Shown piece after piece: positions 16,449-25,038 of a stretch of 64,000 nucleotides of DNA. The stretch is taken from positions 3,386-67,385 of the forward strand of contig CAJUDQ010000002.1 of the NCBI GenBank assembly GCA_910585215.1, given 5' to 3'. This DNA is from an uncultured Lachnospiraceae bacterium (lineage in GTDB: Bacteria; Bacillota; Clostridia; Lachnospirales; Lachnospiraceae). A program made the translations under genes and the position numbers. The notes beneath the pieces are model-generated. The model was given only the letters and a program-made list of their open reading frames with translations. It was not told where the DNA came from and did not search any database. The first letter of the stretch is position 1, and the number at the start of each line of letters is the position of its first letter.

Positions 16449-18869
16449 TTATTCCACACTTTTTAATGACTCAATCATATCTATCCCTTTGATTCTCTTT
16501 GACATTACAATGGTTACTACAAACGAAAATATCATTGTCAGTACAGAACCGGAAAAAAAGCTTAACAGTGCAATGGAACGGCCAAACATAATTAAATCAA
16601 CCTCCAGTGAGATAATCACATATTGATGCAACAATATTCCGATTACAAATCCCATTAAAATTCCAAGAATGGTCAAAATTACATTTTCTCTGAAAATATA
16701 TGCATTTACTTCGCTATCATAGCATCCTAGAACCTTTAAAGTGGCAAGCTCCCGTTTTCTTTCTGCAATATTAATATGATTTAGATTATACAGTACTACA
16801 AATGCCAGAAGCCCCGCAGCAATAAGCAAGATAGAAACGACTGCACTCAGAGAATCAAGCATGTCATCTGTCTGCTGAATCAGGGTGGTTGTAAATAAAA
16901 TTCCCTTTACTCCATCAAGGCCCATAAGGAATCTTCCGAGTGCAGCTTCCTCCTCAGCAGAAAAATCCTCATAAATCAGCAATGTCTGGTTATACTCAGG
17001 CTGCGCATGATAGATACGTTCATATTCTTCTTTGGAAAAAAACAAATAATTGCCGATATAATTTTCATGAATGCTGACAATCTCTATTTTCTGCGTTGAA
17101 CCGTCTGCTGCTTGAATCTCAAGCAGGTCTCCGATTTTTAGTTCCAGTGATTTTGCAGTTTTTTCACTGATGGATGCTCCGTTTTTGGGAAAATCATATT
17201 CTTTTTTGGAAATTCTGTTGTATAACTTAATATAATCTGAAATACGAGTGAAATCTTTTGGTACTTGAACTGTAACATCTAAAGAATGAGAGGCATGCTT
17301 TACAGTTACATTTTGTGCATAGAACTGCATTGTATCTTTTATTCCCGAATAATCTGCCATTTCCGAGACAGAGGACTGAATCGTTTCTTTCTCAGAAAGA
17401 GGGTCAAGCATAACCGCTGCCTGATAAATTCTGATATCTTCATATTGTTTATCACCGACAGTAGCAATTGAATCATGCAGTCCAAATGCCACAAGAACAA
17501 GCCCCATACACCCGCCTACACCGATAATGGTCATCCAGAATCTTTTTTTATAGCGAAAAAGGTTTCGCATAGTAGACTTTTGTGTAAAATTTAAATGGTT
17601 CCATATAAATCCTATACGTTCCAGTAGAATCCTTTTTCCACTTTGAGGAGCCAGAGGCCGCATAAGCTCGGAAGGCTTCTGAATAAATTCCTTTCCACAT
17701 GCTGCGAGGGTTGCTGTGCCTGTACATACTATGCTGGCAAAAACGGCGATTCCCCCCTGAAGCATATTGTAGGGCAGAAGAATATCCGGCAGACCCATAT
17801 AAAGCATGGCATACGCTTTAATAATCACATAGGGAAGAAATTTTTCTCCAATTAAAACACCGGTTATGGAACCCAGAACCGTAGGAAGCATCGCAAATGA
17901 AAAGTACTGAAGTATAATTGTTTTATTGTTACAGCCAAGAGCCTTTAGAGTCCCGATTTGCTGACGCTGTTCCTCTATCATTCTTGTCATGGAAGTAAGG
18001 CTGACCAATGCAGCGACAAGAAAAAAGATAACAGGAAATACATCTCCGATTTTGTCAATTCTGTCAGAATCATTCTGAAAATTTACATAAGAAGAAATCG
18101 AATCCCTTGTCTGAATATACCAGATTTTATCAGAGGTTTCGGCTGTCTTTTCCAGCTGTCTGTTTACTTCTTCAATACAGTCTGTATAATCCTCTTCAAA
18201 ACTGTACAGTTCTTTTGCGCTGTCTGCAAGCACATGTACCTCTGTATAGATACCAGTAGAAAAAACTTCCGGCAGAACAATCATAAAGCTGCTGATACGC
18301 CCGTCACCAACAGTTCCCACCCCACGGTTTATATCCATATAATAAGGAAGATTACCACTGCCTGTAATTGTAAAGGTTGTTTCATTTAACAGCATATCCA
18401 GTTCGGGTTCTGAATCTGTATATAGCGTAATTTTATCACCGATTTTACAGCCGTTTTTTTCGAGATATCTTGTATCAACAAAACATTCTGTGCTTTTTTC
18501 TGGAAGTCTTCCATTTAAAACAGTGGGAATATTGCAGGATGTATTAAGTGAAATCAGCTTTACCGCCTGTTCAATTTCATTTTCTGTATTTAAAACATCC
18601 ATGGTATAACCGCCATAGGCATTTGCGACCCCTTTTGTATTTTTTATATTGCCAATATCTTCCTCTATAAAGCCGACAGGACTCAGAAGTTTTAAATCCA
18701 GAAGTTTCATATCATCATAATACTTTTCAGCAGAAAGCTCCATATCCGGCTTGCTGGAACGAATACCGGAAAAGAAAGCGGAGCCAAGCAGTACAATAAA
18801 AAATACGGAAATAAACCGCCCACGATTTTTTTTCAATTCACGAAAAAAGTCTTTTTTTAATGATTTCAT
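16449..18869 (-). CDS. FtsX-like ABC transporter permease
   Basis: The 806-residue membrane protein has an N-terminal membrane helix (about 18-38), an extracellular MacB-like domain, three helices from about 275 to 395 (FtsX domain), a second initial helix near 430, a second extracellular domain and a final FtsX domain (about 680-800). This duplicated layout belongs to the BceB/YtrF/MacB superfamily of mechanotransmitting permeases, which export or displace peptides, lipoproteins or antibiotics rather than import nutrients. The ATPase partner is encoded 15 bases upstream. The substrate is unknown. Confidence 0.88.
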   Translation of the reverse strand: MKSLKKDFFRELKKNRGRFISVFFIVLLGSAFFSGIRSSKPDMELSAEKYYDDMKLLDLKLLSPVGFIEEDIGNIKNTKGVANAYGGYTMDVLNTENEIEQAVKLISLNTSCNIPTVLNGRLPEKSTECFVDTRYLEKNGCKIGDKITLYTDSEPELDMLLNETTFTITGSGNLPYYMDINRGVGTVGDGRISSFMIVLPEVFSTGIYTEVHVLADSAKELYSFEEDYTDCIEEVNRQLEKTAETSDKIWYIQTRDSISSYVNFQNDSDRIDKIGDVFPVIFFLVAALVSLTSMTRMIEEQRQQIGTLKALGCNNKTIILQYFSFAMLPTVLGSITGVLIGEKFLPYVIIKAYAMLYMGLPDILLPYNMLQGGIAVFASIVCTGTATLAACGKEFIQKPSELMRPLAPQSGKRILLERIGFIWNHLNFTQKSTMRNLFRYKKRFWMTIIGVGGCMGLVLVAFGLHDSIATVGDKQYEDIRIYQAAVMLDPLSEKETIQSSVSEMADYSGIKDTMQFYAQNVTVKHASHSLDVTVQVPKDFTRISDYIKLYNRISKKEYDFPKNGASISEKTAKSLELKIGDLLEIQAADGSTQKIEIVSIHENYIGNYLFFSKEEYERIYHAQPEYNQTLLIYEDFSAEEEAALGRFLMGLDGVKGILFTTTLIQQTDDMLDSLSAVVSILLIAAGLLAFVVLYNLNHINIAERKRELATLKVLGCYDSEVNAYIFRENVILTILGILMGFVIGILLHQYVIISLEVDLIMFGRSIALLSFFSGSVLTMIFSFVVTIVMSKRIKGIDMIESLKSVE

Positions 18870-18884
18870 TGTAAGCCCTCCCGT

Positions 18885-19589
18885 TTACCATTCAATATCT
18901 TCCACAGAGACAGGAGATTCATTTTGCTCACATTTTGAAACTTTTCCATTTCGAATATGTATCACTTTATCTGCCATAGGAGTAAGCGCAGTATTGTGGG
19001 TAATAATAATAACAGTCATTCCTTTTTGACGGCAGGTGTCCTGAAGAAGCTTTAAAATGGCTTTTCCAGTAACATAATCAAGGGCTCCGGTAGGCTCGTC
19101 GCACAACAGCAGCTTTGGATTTTTTGCAAGAGCACGTGCAATCGCCACACGCTGCTGTTCTCCACCGGATAACTGAGCAGGGAAATTGTCAGCTCTGTGG
19201 CCAAGGCCGACATCTTCAAGAACCTCTCTGGCGGAGAAAGGCTTTTTGCTGATTTGAAGCGCCAGTTCCACATTTTCCAAAGCAGTCAGGTTTTGCATCA
19301 GATTATAGAACTGAAAGACAAAACCGATATCCTCTCTGCGATAACGGACAAGGTCTTTTCCCTTCAGACTGCTAATCTTTTTTCCATCTACCATAATTTC
19401 ACCGTCAGTAGGGGAATCCATACCGCCCAATATATTTAAAACAGTTGTTTTTCCAGCTCCGCTTGGACCTACTACAATGACAAATTCACCCTTGCGGACA
19501 GAAAAGGAAATACCGTCAGCAGCATGAATAGAAACCTCACCCATCTGGTAGATTTTTGTCAGGTTTTTTAATACTACATAATCATCCAT
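18885..19589 (-). CDS. MacB/LolD-type ABC transporter ATPase
   Basis: The 234-residue ATPase has Walker [10 protein letters not shown], signature LSGGEQQR and Walker [13 protein letters not shown], plus the switch histidine in IITHN. It drives the FtsX-like permease encoded directly downstream. No two-component system adjoins them, so regulation is unclear. A GGAGA-type ribosome site (minus strand, AAACAGGAGATTTATC) precedes the ATG. The 287 bases between this gene and the divergent loaP are AT-rich and contain the loaP promoter. Confidence 0.92.
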   Translation of the reverse strand: MDDYVVLKNLTKIYQMGEVSIHAADGISFSVRKGEFVIVVGPSGAGKTTVLNILGGMDSPTDGEIMVDGKKISSLKGKDLVRYRREDIGFVFQFYNLMQNLTALENVELALQISKKPFSAREVLEDVGLGHRADNFPAQLSGGEQQRVAIARALAKNPKLLLCDEPTGALDYVTGKAILKLLQDTCRQKGMTVIIITHNTALTPMADKVIHIRNGKVSKCEQNESPVSVEDIEW

Positions 19590-19815
19590 AGATAAATCTC
19601 CTGTTTTTCTTTTTTAAAAATTATTCTTCTGCTTTTATCTCTAAATTTAAATTTTTTATGCAAAATCTATATCATATTTTACATAAAGCTGATTTTAAAT
19701 TTCTTTCTTGATAAGCATATCATAAATAATAGGTGATTTCTAGTGTCACTTGAAATTTTGTTTTATGATTTATATTTTCAAAATTTTCACATTGCTAAAA
19801 ATTTTGAAAACAGTA

Positions 19816-19844
19816 TTGAATAACGGAATCAAAATAGTTATACT
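19816..19844 (+). promoter_or_regulatory. Promoter of loaP
   Basis: TTGAAT (19816-19821) and TATACT (19839-19844) are 17 bases apart, 32 bases upstream of the loaP ATG. Confidence 0.6.
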
Positions 19845-19876
19845 ATAAAAGATTAATTATAAAAGGAAGAGAAGAA

Positions 19877-20641
19877 ATGAATCACTGGTATGTCATCCAA
19901 ACAAGAGTAAATGAAGAAGAAAAGCTTGTGGACCTTATAAAAAAACTGATTCCTCCCAAGAAAAATCTGTATGTGGATTGTTTTGTGCCAAAATATGATA
20001 ATGTCTGGCGGCTGAAAGGAATGTGTCTGGTAAATACAGAAATTATGTTTGGAGGATATGTATTTGTGATTACTGACTGTCCAAATGAGCTGTATATGGA
20101 ATTAAAAGCTATTCCAAAGCTGTCAAAGCTTCTGGGTGAAACAGATGATAATGGAGAAAAATATTTTGTTTCTCTGTTGAACGAAGAGCAGAGATTTATG
20201 GAAAATATTCTGGATATGTCAGACCATATCGTTCACAGAAGTATTGTAAAAAGAGATAAAAGAGGTATTATTTATCAGGCAAAGGGAGCACTGGAGCACT
20301 ATCTTGATAAAATAGTAAAGGTGGATTTTACCCACAGAAGAGTACTGATAGATATTGAATTGTTTGGCAGAGTGCGAAGAGTCAAGCTTTGTGTAATGGG
20401 GGAGGATGACTGCAGAGAAGAAAATATTCCCATACCAGAATGGGATGAGAATAAAAAAGAGTTTACTTATGAAGTTGGAGATATGATTATGCTGGTTTCG
20501 GATGCATATAAGGGGCAGGAATTTGAAATAAAAAAAGTGGATGCAAAAAAAAGAAAAGTAACCGTACAAATAGATATGTTTGGCATGCCAATGGAACTGA
20601 CAGTGGGAGAGGAAGAGATTGTAATACAGGAGGAATCGTAA
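19877..20641 (+). CDS. loaP: LoaP-type NusG paralogue with two KOW-like repeats
   Basis: The N-terminal NGN domain is clear: WYVIQTRVNEEEKLVDLI, then FVPKYDNVWRLKG and GGYVFVIT. LoaP is a specialised antiterminator that keeps RNA polymerase going through long polysaccharide or polyketide operons. At 254 residues this protein is longer than the usual 170-180. Two segments look like KOW repeats, one at about 145-180 (DKIVKVDFTHRRVLIDIELFG) and one at about 205-250 (FEIKKVDAKKRKVTVQIDMFG). The gene stands alone: the next gene, rfbB, is convergent. No long forward operon follows, so its target must be elsewhere or was lost. The assignment to LoaP rather than RfaH/UpxY is by length and motif. Confidence 0.85.
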   Translation: MNHWYVIQTRVNEEEKLVDLIKKLIPPKKNLYVDCFVPKYDNVWRLKGMCLVNTEIMFGGYVFVITDCPNELYMELKAIPKLSKLLGETDDNGEKYFVSLLNEEQRFMENILDMSDHIVHRSIVKRDKRGIIYQAKGALEHYLDKIVKVDFTHRRVLIDIELFGRVRRVKLCVMGEDDCREENIPIPEWDENKKEFTYEVGDMIMLVSDAYKGQEFEIKKVDAKKRKVTVQIDMFGMPMELTVGEEEIVIQEES

Positions 20642-20680
20642 CGCGTAACGTATTAGGAAAAACTGCAAGACGCAATTCAT

Positions 20681-20815
20681 CTCCCACTTTAGAAGTGGGA
20701 GACTTGAAATAATGTGGTCGCAATCCCACTGGCACAGGTAGCAGCTTTGCTGCCATGCCGCATAGCGGCACAGCCTCTTTGAGGCTGCCGAAAGACGATG
20801 GGTAGTTCTCATGGT
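20681..20815. repeat. Cluster of four tight hairpins, IS200/IS605-like end or structured RNA
   Basis: Four consecutive perfect or near-perfect hairpins lie after loaP. Stems are 20681-20689/20693-20701 (loop TAG), 20737-20743/20748-20754, 20756-20761/20765-20770 (loop ATA) and 20771-20777/20781-20787 (loop TTT). The segment ends in GGGTAGTTC (20800-20808), a string also present next to a CCCCACTT hairpin at 24622-24660. The CTTTAG motif in the first stem-loop recurs in the hairpins of the IS element at 38-41 kb. I read it as a remnant end of an IS200/IS605-type element, possibly with part of its guide RNA. Confidence 0.6.
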
Positions 20816-20842
20816 TTTATTTTTGTATTAAAACATTTTTTC

Positions 20843-21862
20843 TTATCTGTCTCCATACATTTTTTCATAGTAATTCTGATATTCTCCAGAAATAATGGTT
20901 TCCCACCATTCTTTGTTGTCCAGATACCATTGAATTGTTTTTTTGATTCCGTCTGCAAATTTAGTTTCAGGCAGCCAGCCAAGTTCATTATGAATTTTGG
21001 TCGGGTCAATCGCATAGCGCATATCATGTCCCTTTCTGTCTGCTACATACGTAATCAGGCTTTCCGGTTTTCCAAGCTCTTTGCAGATAATCTTTACAAT
21101 ATCAATATTTGTCATTTCATTGTGTCCGCCGACATTGTATACTTCTCCAACACGTCCATTATGAATAATCAAATCAATCGCACGGCAATGGTCCTCTACA
21201 TAAAGCCAGTCACGGACATTTTCACCCTTTCCATATACAGGCAGAGGCTTATCATTTAATGCATTGGCAATCATAAGCGGAATCAGCTTTTCAGGAAAAT
21301 GATATGGTCCGTAATTATTGGAACATCTGCTAATGCTGACAGGCAGACCATAAGTTCTGTAATATGCCAGAACCAGCAAATCTGCGGCTGCTTTTGAGGA
21401 GCTGTACGGGCTGCTTGTATGAATCGGGGTTTCTTCTGTAAAGAATAAGTCCGGCCGATCCAGTGGAAGGTCACCATATACCTCATCCGTAGATACCTGA
21501 TGGTAACGCTTGATTCCATACTTTCTGCAGGCATCCATCAATACTGCTGTTCCCTTAATATTTGTATCCAGAAATACTTCAGGGTTATCAATCGAACGGT
21601 CTACATGACTTTCAGCAGCAAAATTTACTATTATATCTGGTTTTTCTTCTTCAAACAGCTTATAAACAGCCTCACGGTCTGTAATGCTTATTTTTACAAA
21701 ACGAAAATTCGGATTGTCCATTACAGGCTCAAGTGTAGACAGATTTCCCGCATAGGTCAGACAGTCAAGACAGATAATACGATAGTCAGGATACTTTTCC
21801 AGCATGTGAAAGATAAAGTTGCTTCCGATAAATCCGGCTCCTCCGGTAACGATAATTGTCAT
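20843..21862 (-). CDS. rfbB: dTDP-glucose 4,6-dehydratase
   Basis: The 339-residue extended SDR enzyme has the NAD-binding GGAGFIGSNF at residues 7-16, the catalytic YSSSKAAAD (YxxxK) and the DEVYGD segment with the catalytic Asp-Glu pair of this family. It makes dTDP-4-keto-6-deoxyglucose for rhamnose and related cell-wall sugars. The usual partners rfbA, rfbC and rfbD are not nearby. It ends head-on with loaP, which is often linked to polysaccharide clusters; the pair may be what remains of one. An AAGGAG site precedes the ATG. Confidence 0.95.
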   Translation of the reverse strand: MTIIVTGGAGFIGSNFIFHMLEKYPDYRIICLDCLTYAGNLSTLEPVMDNPNFRFVKISITDREAVYKLFEEEKPDIIVNFAAESHVDRSIDNPEVFLDTNIKGTAVLMDACRKYGIKRYHQVSTDEVYGDLPLDRPDLFFTEETPIHTSSPYSSSKAAADLLVLAYYRTYGLPVSISRCSNNYGPYHFPEKLIPLMIANALNDKPLPVYGKGENVRDWLYVEDHCRAIDLIIHNGRVGEVYNVGGHNEMTNIDIVKIICKELGKPESLITYVADRKGHDMRYAIDPTKIHNELGWLPETKFADGIKKTIQWYLDNKEWWETIISGEYQNYYEKMYGDR

Positions 21863-22093
21863 AATTTTTTCTCCTTTTTCTTTTATAGTTAGTATCTATC
21901 AATTGATAAATTTTATTAGACAAAATATAAGAAACCTTTGTCTGTTTTATGATTTGAACAGTCAATCCATGTGCTGTTTTAGCATTTACAGAAATGGTTT
22001 TAAAAGTCCTTTGTCTGATACTGAATTTATTATAAATGATGACGTAACGTCACCTTCAAGTGTTTTTTTCAATTTTTTTAAAAAAATTAAAAA

Positions 22094-23275
22094 TCAAACA
22101 GAACAGCAGAATATGCCCGCATCTTTTGTAATTCGAAATCCGTTTTTTACTTTGTTTTCTACAAATACATAAAATTCGGAATATCTATCCAATAAAAATT
22201 GTTTTTGATTTCCATGGCAGGAAAGAATGTATTCAATCAGAGGTCCCGGAGTATTTAAATAAATCTCATCTTGATATTGAAGACATAAAACATTTTTAAA
22301 AAAAGGTTCAAGAAAATTTTTTCCATTTTCCAGTCCAAACTGTTTATACAAATCTTTGTCCGACAATGCAATATGATTGTCAAAGCTCTGCACCAGCAGG
22401 CTGATTTCTTTCATATGTCGGCTTCCATATGTACTGCCAAGAAATCTTCCCTTTGAATTTAAAACTCTTTGAATTTCTTTGCAGATTTTTGGAATATCAT
22501 CACAGTAAAAAAGTATATGATTACCAATTACAAGGTCAAAGCTGTCGTCGGGAAAGGGAATTTGTGCACAGTCGAAGACCTGAAAGGAAAATCTTGAATC
22601 CTCCGTTCCAATACTTCGTCTCACATCTCGAATCATCCCCTCTGAAATATCAGAAAGAACAATTTCTACATTCTCTGGAAGCATAGAAAAATTTTCAGTC
22701 CATAATGCGCCGCTGCCGCATCCGATTTCGAGTATTTTCATATGGTCTGTAATATGGCATTGTTCATAAATCCATGGAAACCATCCCTGCTTATTCAGTG
22801 AATAGTTTTTATGAAGATTAATTCGGGCAGAGATATTGGCGGCATTTTGATATTGTGTTTTCAGGTTTTTTTGTACACTGGTCAGATGAATCAGTTCAAG
22901 CATCTGGCTCCAGTCGATTTTCTGGTTTTGTTGAATGGCAAGCATTGTATTTTCAATTGCGTTTTCCACAAGCTGCATTTGTTCCATGCGGTCCTGAATC
23001 AGTTGTTTTTGAATATTTAAAGAGTTCATCATATATTGATTATCTGTGTTGTGAATCGTCATTTCACGAATATCCTTTAGGGAAAATCCCAGATATTTTA
23101 ACAGAAGAATCTGCTGCAGCCCTGCAAAATCAGAATCTGTGTAAAATCTGGCACCGGAGGGAGTTATATAAGAGGGCTTTAAAATATTTTGTTTGTCATA
23201 ATAGCGGATAGTGCGCAAGGATACATTTGCCATATGTGCAAACTGTCCAGAAGAATAATAACCGGATAATTTCAT
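22094..23275 (-). CDS. MerR-family regulator fused to a SAM methyltransferase
   Basis: The first 75 residues form a MerR winged helix (SSGQFAHMANVSLRTIRYYDKQNIL), followed by the dimerising coiled coil to about 125. Residues 170-390 form a class I methyltransferase: ILEIGCGSGALW (motif I), VEIVLSDISEGM (motif II), VIGNHILFYCDD (motif IV). The fusion suggests that DNA binding responds to SAM or to the methyltransferase substrate. Similar fusions occur in Firmicutes, but substrate and targets are unknown to me. The gene is single, with no divergent target gene other than VanZ 230 bases away, which has its own promoter in the shared region. Confidence 0.87.
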   Translation of the reverse strand: MKLSGYYSSGQFAHMANVSLRTIRYYDKQNILKPSYITPSGARFYTDSDFAGLQQILLLKYLGFSLKDIREMTIHNTDNQYMMNSLNIQKQLIQDRMEQMQLVENAIENTMLAIQQNQKIDWSQMLELIHLTSVQKNLKTQYQNAANISARINLHKNYSLNKQGWFPWIYEQCHITDHMKILEIGCGSGALWTENFSMLPENVEIVLSDISEGMIRDVRRSIGTEDSRFSFQVFDCAQIPFPDDSFDLVIGNHILFYCDDIPKICKEIQRVLNSKGRFLGSTYGSRHMKEISLLVQSFDNHIALSDKDLYKQFGLENGKNFLEPFFKNVLCLQYQDEIYLNTPGPLIEYILSCHGNQKQFLLDRYSEFYVFVENKVKNGFRITKDAGIFCCSV

Positions 23276-23424
23276 GATAATTGTCCTTTTTCTATTTGTG
23301 TATTTCTTTTTTTCTTATCATATTTTTCGACTGGTGTCAACAAGATTTATCATTTTGCATAAAGTTTTTGTGTTGTTAAAACTATGAGGTTTTTGCAAAT
23401 GAGATGCTTTTCATAGGAAAAAAA

Positions 23425-23452
23425 TTGACATTTTACATATTAGTGATAAAAT
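23425..23452 (+). promoter_or_regulatory. Promoter of the vanZ-like gene
   Basis: TTGACA (23425-23430) and TAAAAT (23447-23452) are 16 bases apart. Transcription should start about 23459, roughly 47 bases before the ATG. Confidence 0.6.
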
Positions 23453-23505
23453 AAGGACATTAAGTTTTATAAGAGTTAATACAAAAATATTAAAAATAGG
23501 GCATT

Positions 23506-24066
23506 ATGGCAAAGGGGTTATTTATTATGTCAGATATAGTTACATGTATGTTTAAAGATATAAAAGCAGTTCTGGCCTATTATCCATCGGCAGTGATTAT
23601 TGGTTTTGGACTGACACTGTTATTTATTTTGGTTCATAAAAAAGAGCGTTGGAGACTGGGAAAAGGCAGAACAATTACCGCTTTTTTATTTTTTTCCTAT
23701 GTGATTATGGTTTTATATATTACGTATTTTTCAAGGGAGCCAGGTTCCCGAATCGGTATAGATTTGCAGCTTTTTGGAACATGGGGACAACGTGCACAGT
23801 CCAGGGCATATTTTTTTGAAAATATACTGCTGTTTATCCCTTTTGGATGTTGTTTTCCAATTGTATGGAGAAGAATGAGAAATCCGTTTTTTCTGCTTTT
23901 GGCAGCAGGATTTGTCAGTGTATCAATAGAGCTGTCACAGTATATGACCAGACGGGGGTATTGTCAGATTGATGATGTGATAACCAATATTTTGGGAGCT
24001 TTTATCGGATGTCTGATTTACTGGACAGCACATTTTATTTTATCAAAGGTTATACGTCACGGATAA
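23506..24066 (+). CDS. VanZ-family membrane protein
   Basis: The 186-residue protein has four to five hydrophobic segments and the VanZ signature ENILLFIPFGCCFP, followed by SIELSQYMTRRGYCQIDDVITNILGAFIGCLIYW. VanZ-like proteins are membrane proteins linked to low-level teicoplanin resistance in Tn1546; most chromosomal members have no proven role. An alternative start at 23527 would remove seven residues. The last bases overlap the convergent GH18 remnant by 17 bases. Confidence 0.88.
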   Translation: MAKGLFIMSDIVTCMFKDIKAVLAYYPSAVIIGFGLTLLFILVHKKERWRLGKGRTITAFLFFSYVIMVLYITYFSREPGSRIGIDLQLFGTWGQRAQSRAYFFENILLFIPFGCCFPIVWRRMRNPFFLLLAAGFVSVSIELSQYMTRRGYCQIDDVITNILGAFIGCLIYWTAHFILSKVIRHG

Positions 24067-24495
24067 TAGGGAATCTTTCCTGAAGAAGTATCCAGTTGGC
24101 CCGAAATAAATTCATGATTTGCCAGTAACTGCATCCTCGAAGCTGATATTCTTCTATCAGATTGAATTTTGCGTCAATACTTCGTACATCTTCAAACCAG
24201 ACTTCGTGTTGAAGATTTCCACTTGTATAACGAAAATATGGAGACTGAGCAGTGGTATCAAAGGAAATCGGAACATTATTTGAAATGGCAAGCTGCACAG
24301 CTTCTATATTTCCAAGGGTTCGGGCTTTGGAGACTCCCTGTTTATAAGGAAGTGTCCAGTCGTAGCCATAGTTTGGGATTCCAAGATGAATTTTTTCGGA
24401 TGGGATAACTGTAGTAGCATAGTCTAAAACTTCACGGACTTTGTTAATAGGAGCAACAGCCATAGAAGGGCCGTATGTATATGAGTGTATAGGTC
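24050..24495 (-). pseudogene. C-terminal fragment of a YaaH-type GH18 glycoside hydrolase
   Basis: The reading frame encodes TYGPSMAVAPINKVREVLDYA, then HLGIPNYGYDWTLPY and YWQIMNLF, the final third of the GH18 domain found in spore-germination hydrolases such as YaaH/YdhD. The catalytic DxxDxDxE region, and any LysM and signal sequence, are missing. Homology fades near 24495, and the next 110 bases are AT-rich filler up to an IS-like end at 24616. An internal ATG at 24463 makes a 137-residue frame, but it has no credible ribosome site and would encode an inactive fragment. Truncation by the adjacent element is the likely cause. Confidence 0.8.
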
Positions 24496-24615
24496 TATGG
24501 CTATAAATATATCGTATTTGCAGTATAAACTGTTTATATTCTCACTATTGAGGAAAAAAGCTTTATGTTTTTCAGGTTAATACAGAGAAAGTGAGGAACT
24601 TTCAAATATTGAAGC

Positions 24616-24661
24616 AAGAAGCCCCACTTCAAAGCGAAGCTAAGTGGGGGGGGTAGTTCAT
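24616..24661. mobile_element. IS200/IS605-like terminal hairpin remnant
   Basis: CCCCACTT (24622-24629) pairs with AAGTGGGG (24642-24649), with an inner CTTC/GAAG pairing, followed by GGGTAGTTCA (24651-24660). The arrangement of a subterminal hairpin and a GGGTAGTTC string resembles a right end. No transposase gene adjoins it. Confidence 0.5.
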
Positions 24662-24729
24662 GATATTGCCTGCATATCTGGGATATCAAGAAATTCGGAT
24701 AAAAAATAGGTTCTCCTTAGATAAAAAAT

Positions 24730-24779
24730 ACGTATTATGCGCAAAAAGCATTGACAATACGCATAATATGTATTATAAT
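24730..24779 (+). promoter_or_regulatory. hicAB promoter inside a dyad operator
   Basis: TTGACA (24751-24756) and TATAAT (24774-24779) are both exact consensus, with an optimal 17-base spacer. Arms ACGTATTATGCG (24730-24741) and CGCATAATATGT (24760-24771) are inverted repeats with one mismatch and bracket the -35 box. HicB antitoxins usually repress their own operon, so this dyad is the likely operator. Confidence 0.75.
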
Positions 24780-24813
24780 ATACATATCAAAAATAAAAGG
24801 AGAAATATTATGA

Positions 24814-24993
24814 ATGAAGTTTAGAGAGATTGAGAAAATGTTGTTGAAGGATGGGTGGTATCAAGTAAAGCAAAAAGGTTCACATCATCAATACAAGCAT
24901 CCAGAAAAATCTGGAAAAGTAACAATACCAGAACATGGTGGAGATATCCATCCAGATACAATAAAATCTATTTTGAAGCAGGCGGGGTTATAA
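24814..24993 (+). CDS. hicA: HicA toxin (mRNA interferase)
   Basis: This 59-residue protein, MKFREIEKMLLKDGWYQVKQ onward, has the double-stranded-RNA-binding-like HicA fold, with the catalytic histidine in K-G-S-H-H-Q-Y-K (about residue 24) and the final HPDTIKSILKQAGL. HicA cleaves mRNA and tmRNA. The stop is 45 bases before hicB. An AAGGAG site (24797-24802) is ideally spaced for an ATG at 24810 that encodes only four codons and overlaps this ATG by the sequence ATGAATG; spacing to the true start is a poor 11 bases. This could keep toxin translation low. Confidence 0.9.
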   Translation: MKFREIEKMLLKDGWYQVKQKGSHHQYKHPEKSGKVTIPEHGGDIHPDTIKSILKQAGL

Positions 24994-25038
24994 AATCCCC
25001 CTGCTAAAAAATATTATTCAAGGAAGAGGTGAAGTAAA

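Noticed and set aside
20681..20790. A tRNA gene in the GC-rich hairpin cluster
   Set aside because: No acceptor stem, GTTCRA-type T loop or anticodon arm could be built; the stems are consecutive, not cloverleaf.
20798..21259. A 153-residue open frame on the plus strand opposite rfbB
   Set aside because: It is antisense to a well-conserved gene, has no ribosome site and shows hydrophobic composition typical of a reversed reading.
24050..24463. A functional small gene of 137 residues
   Set aside because: It encodes only the tail of a GH18 domain without its catalytic region and lacks a ribosome site.
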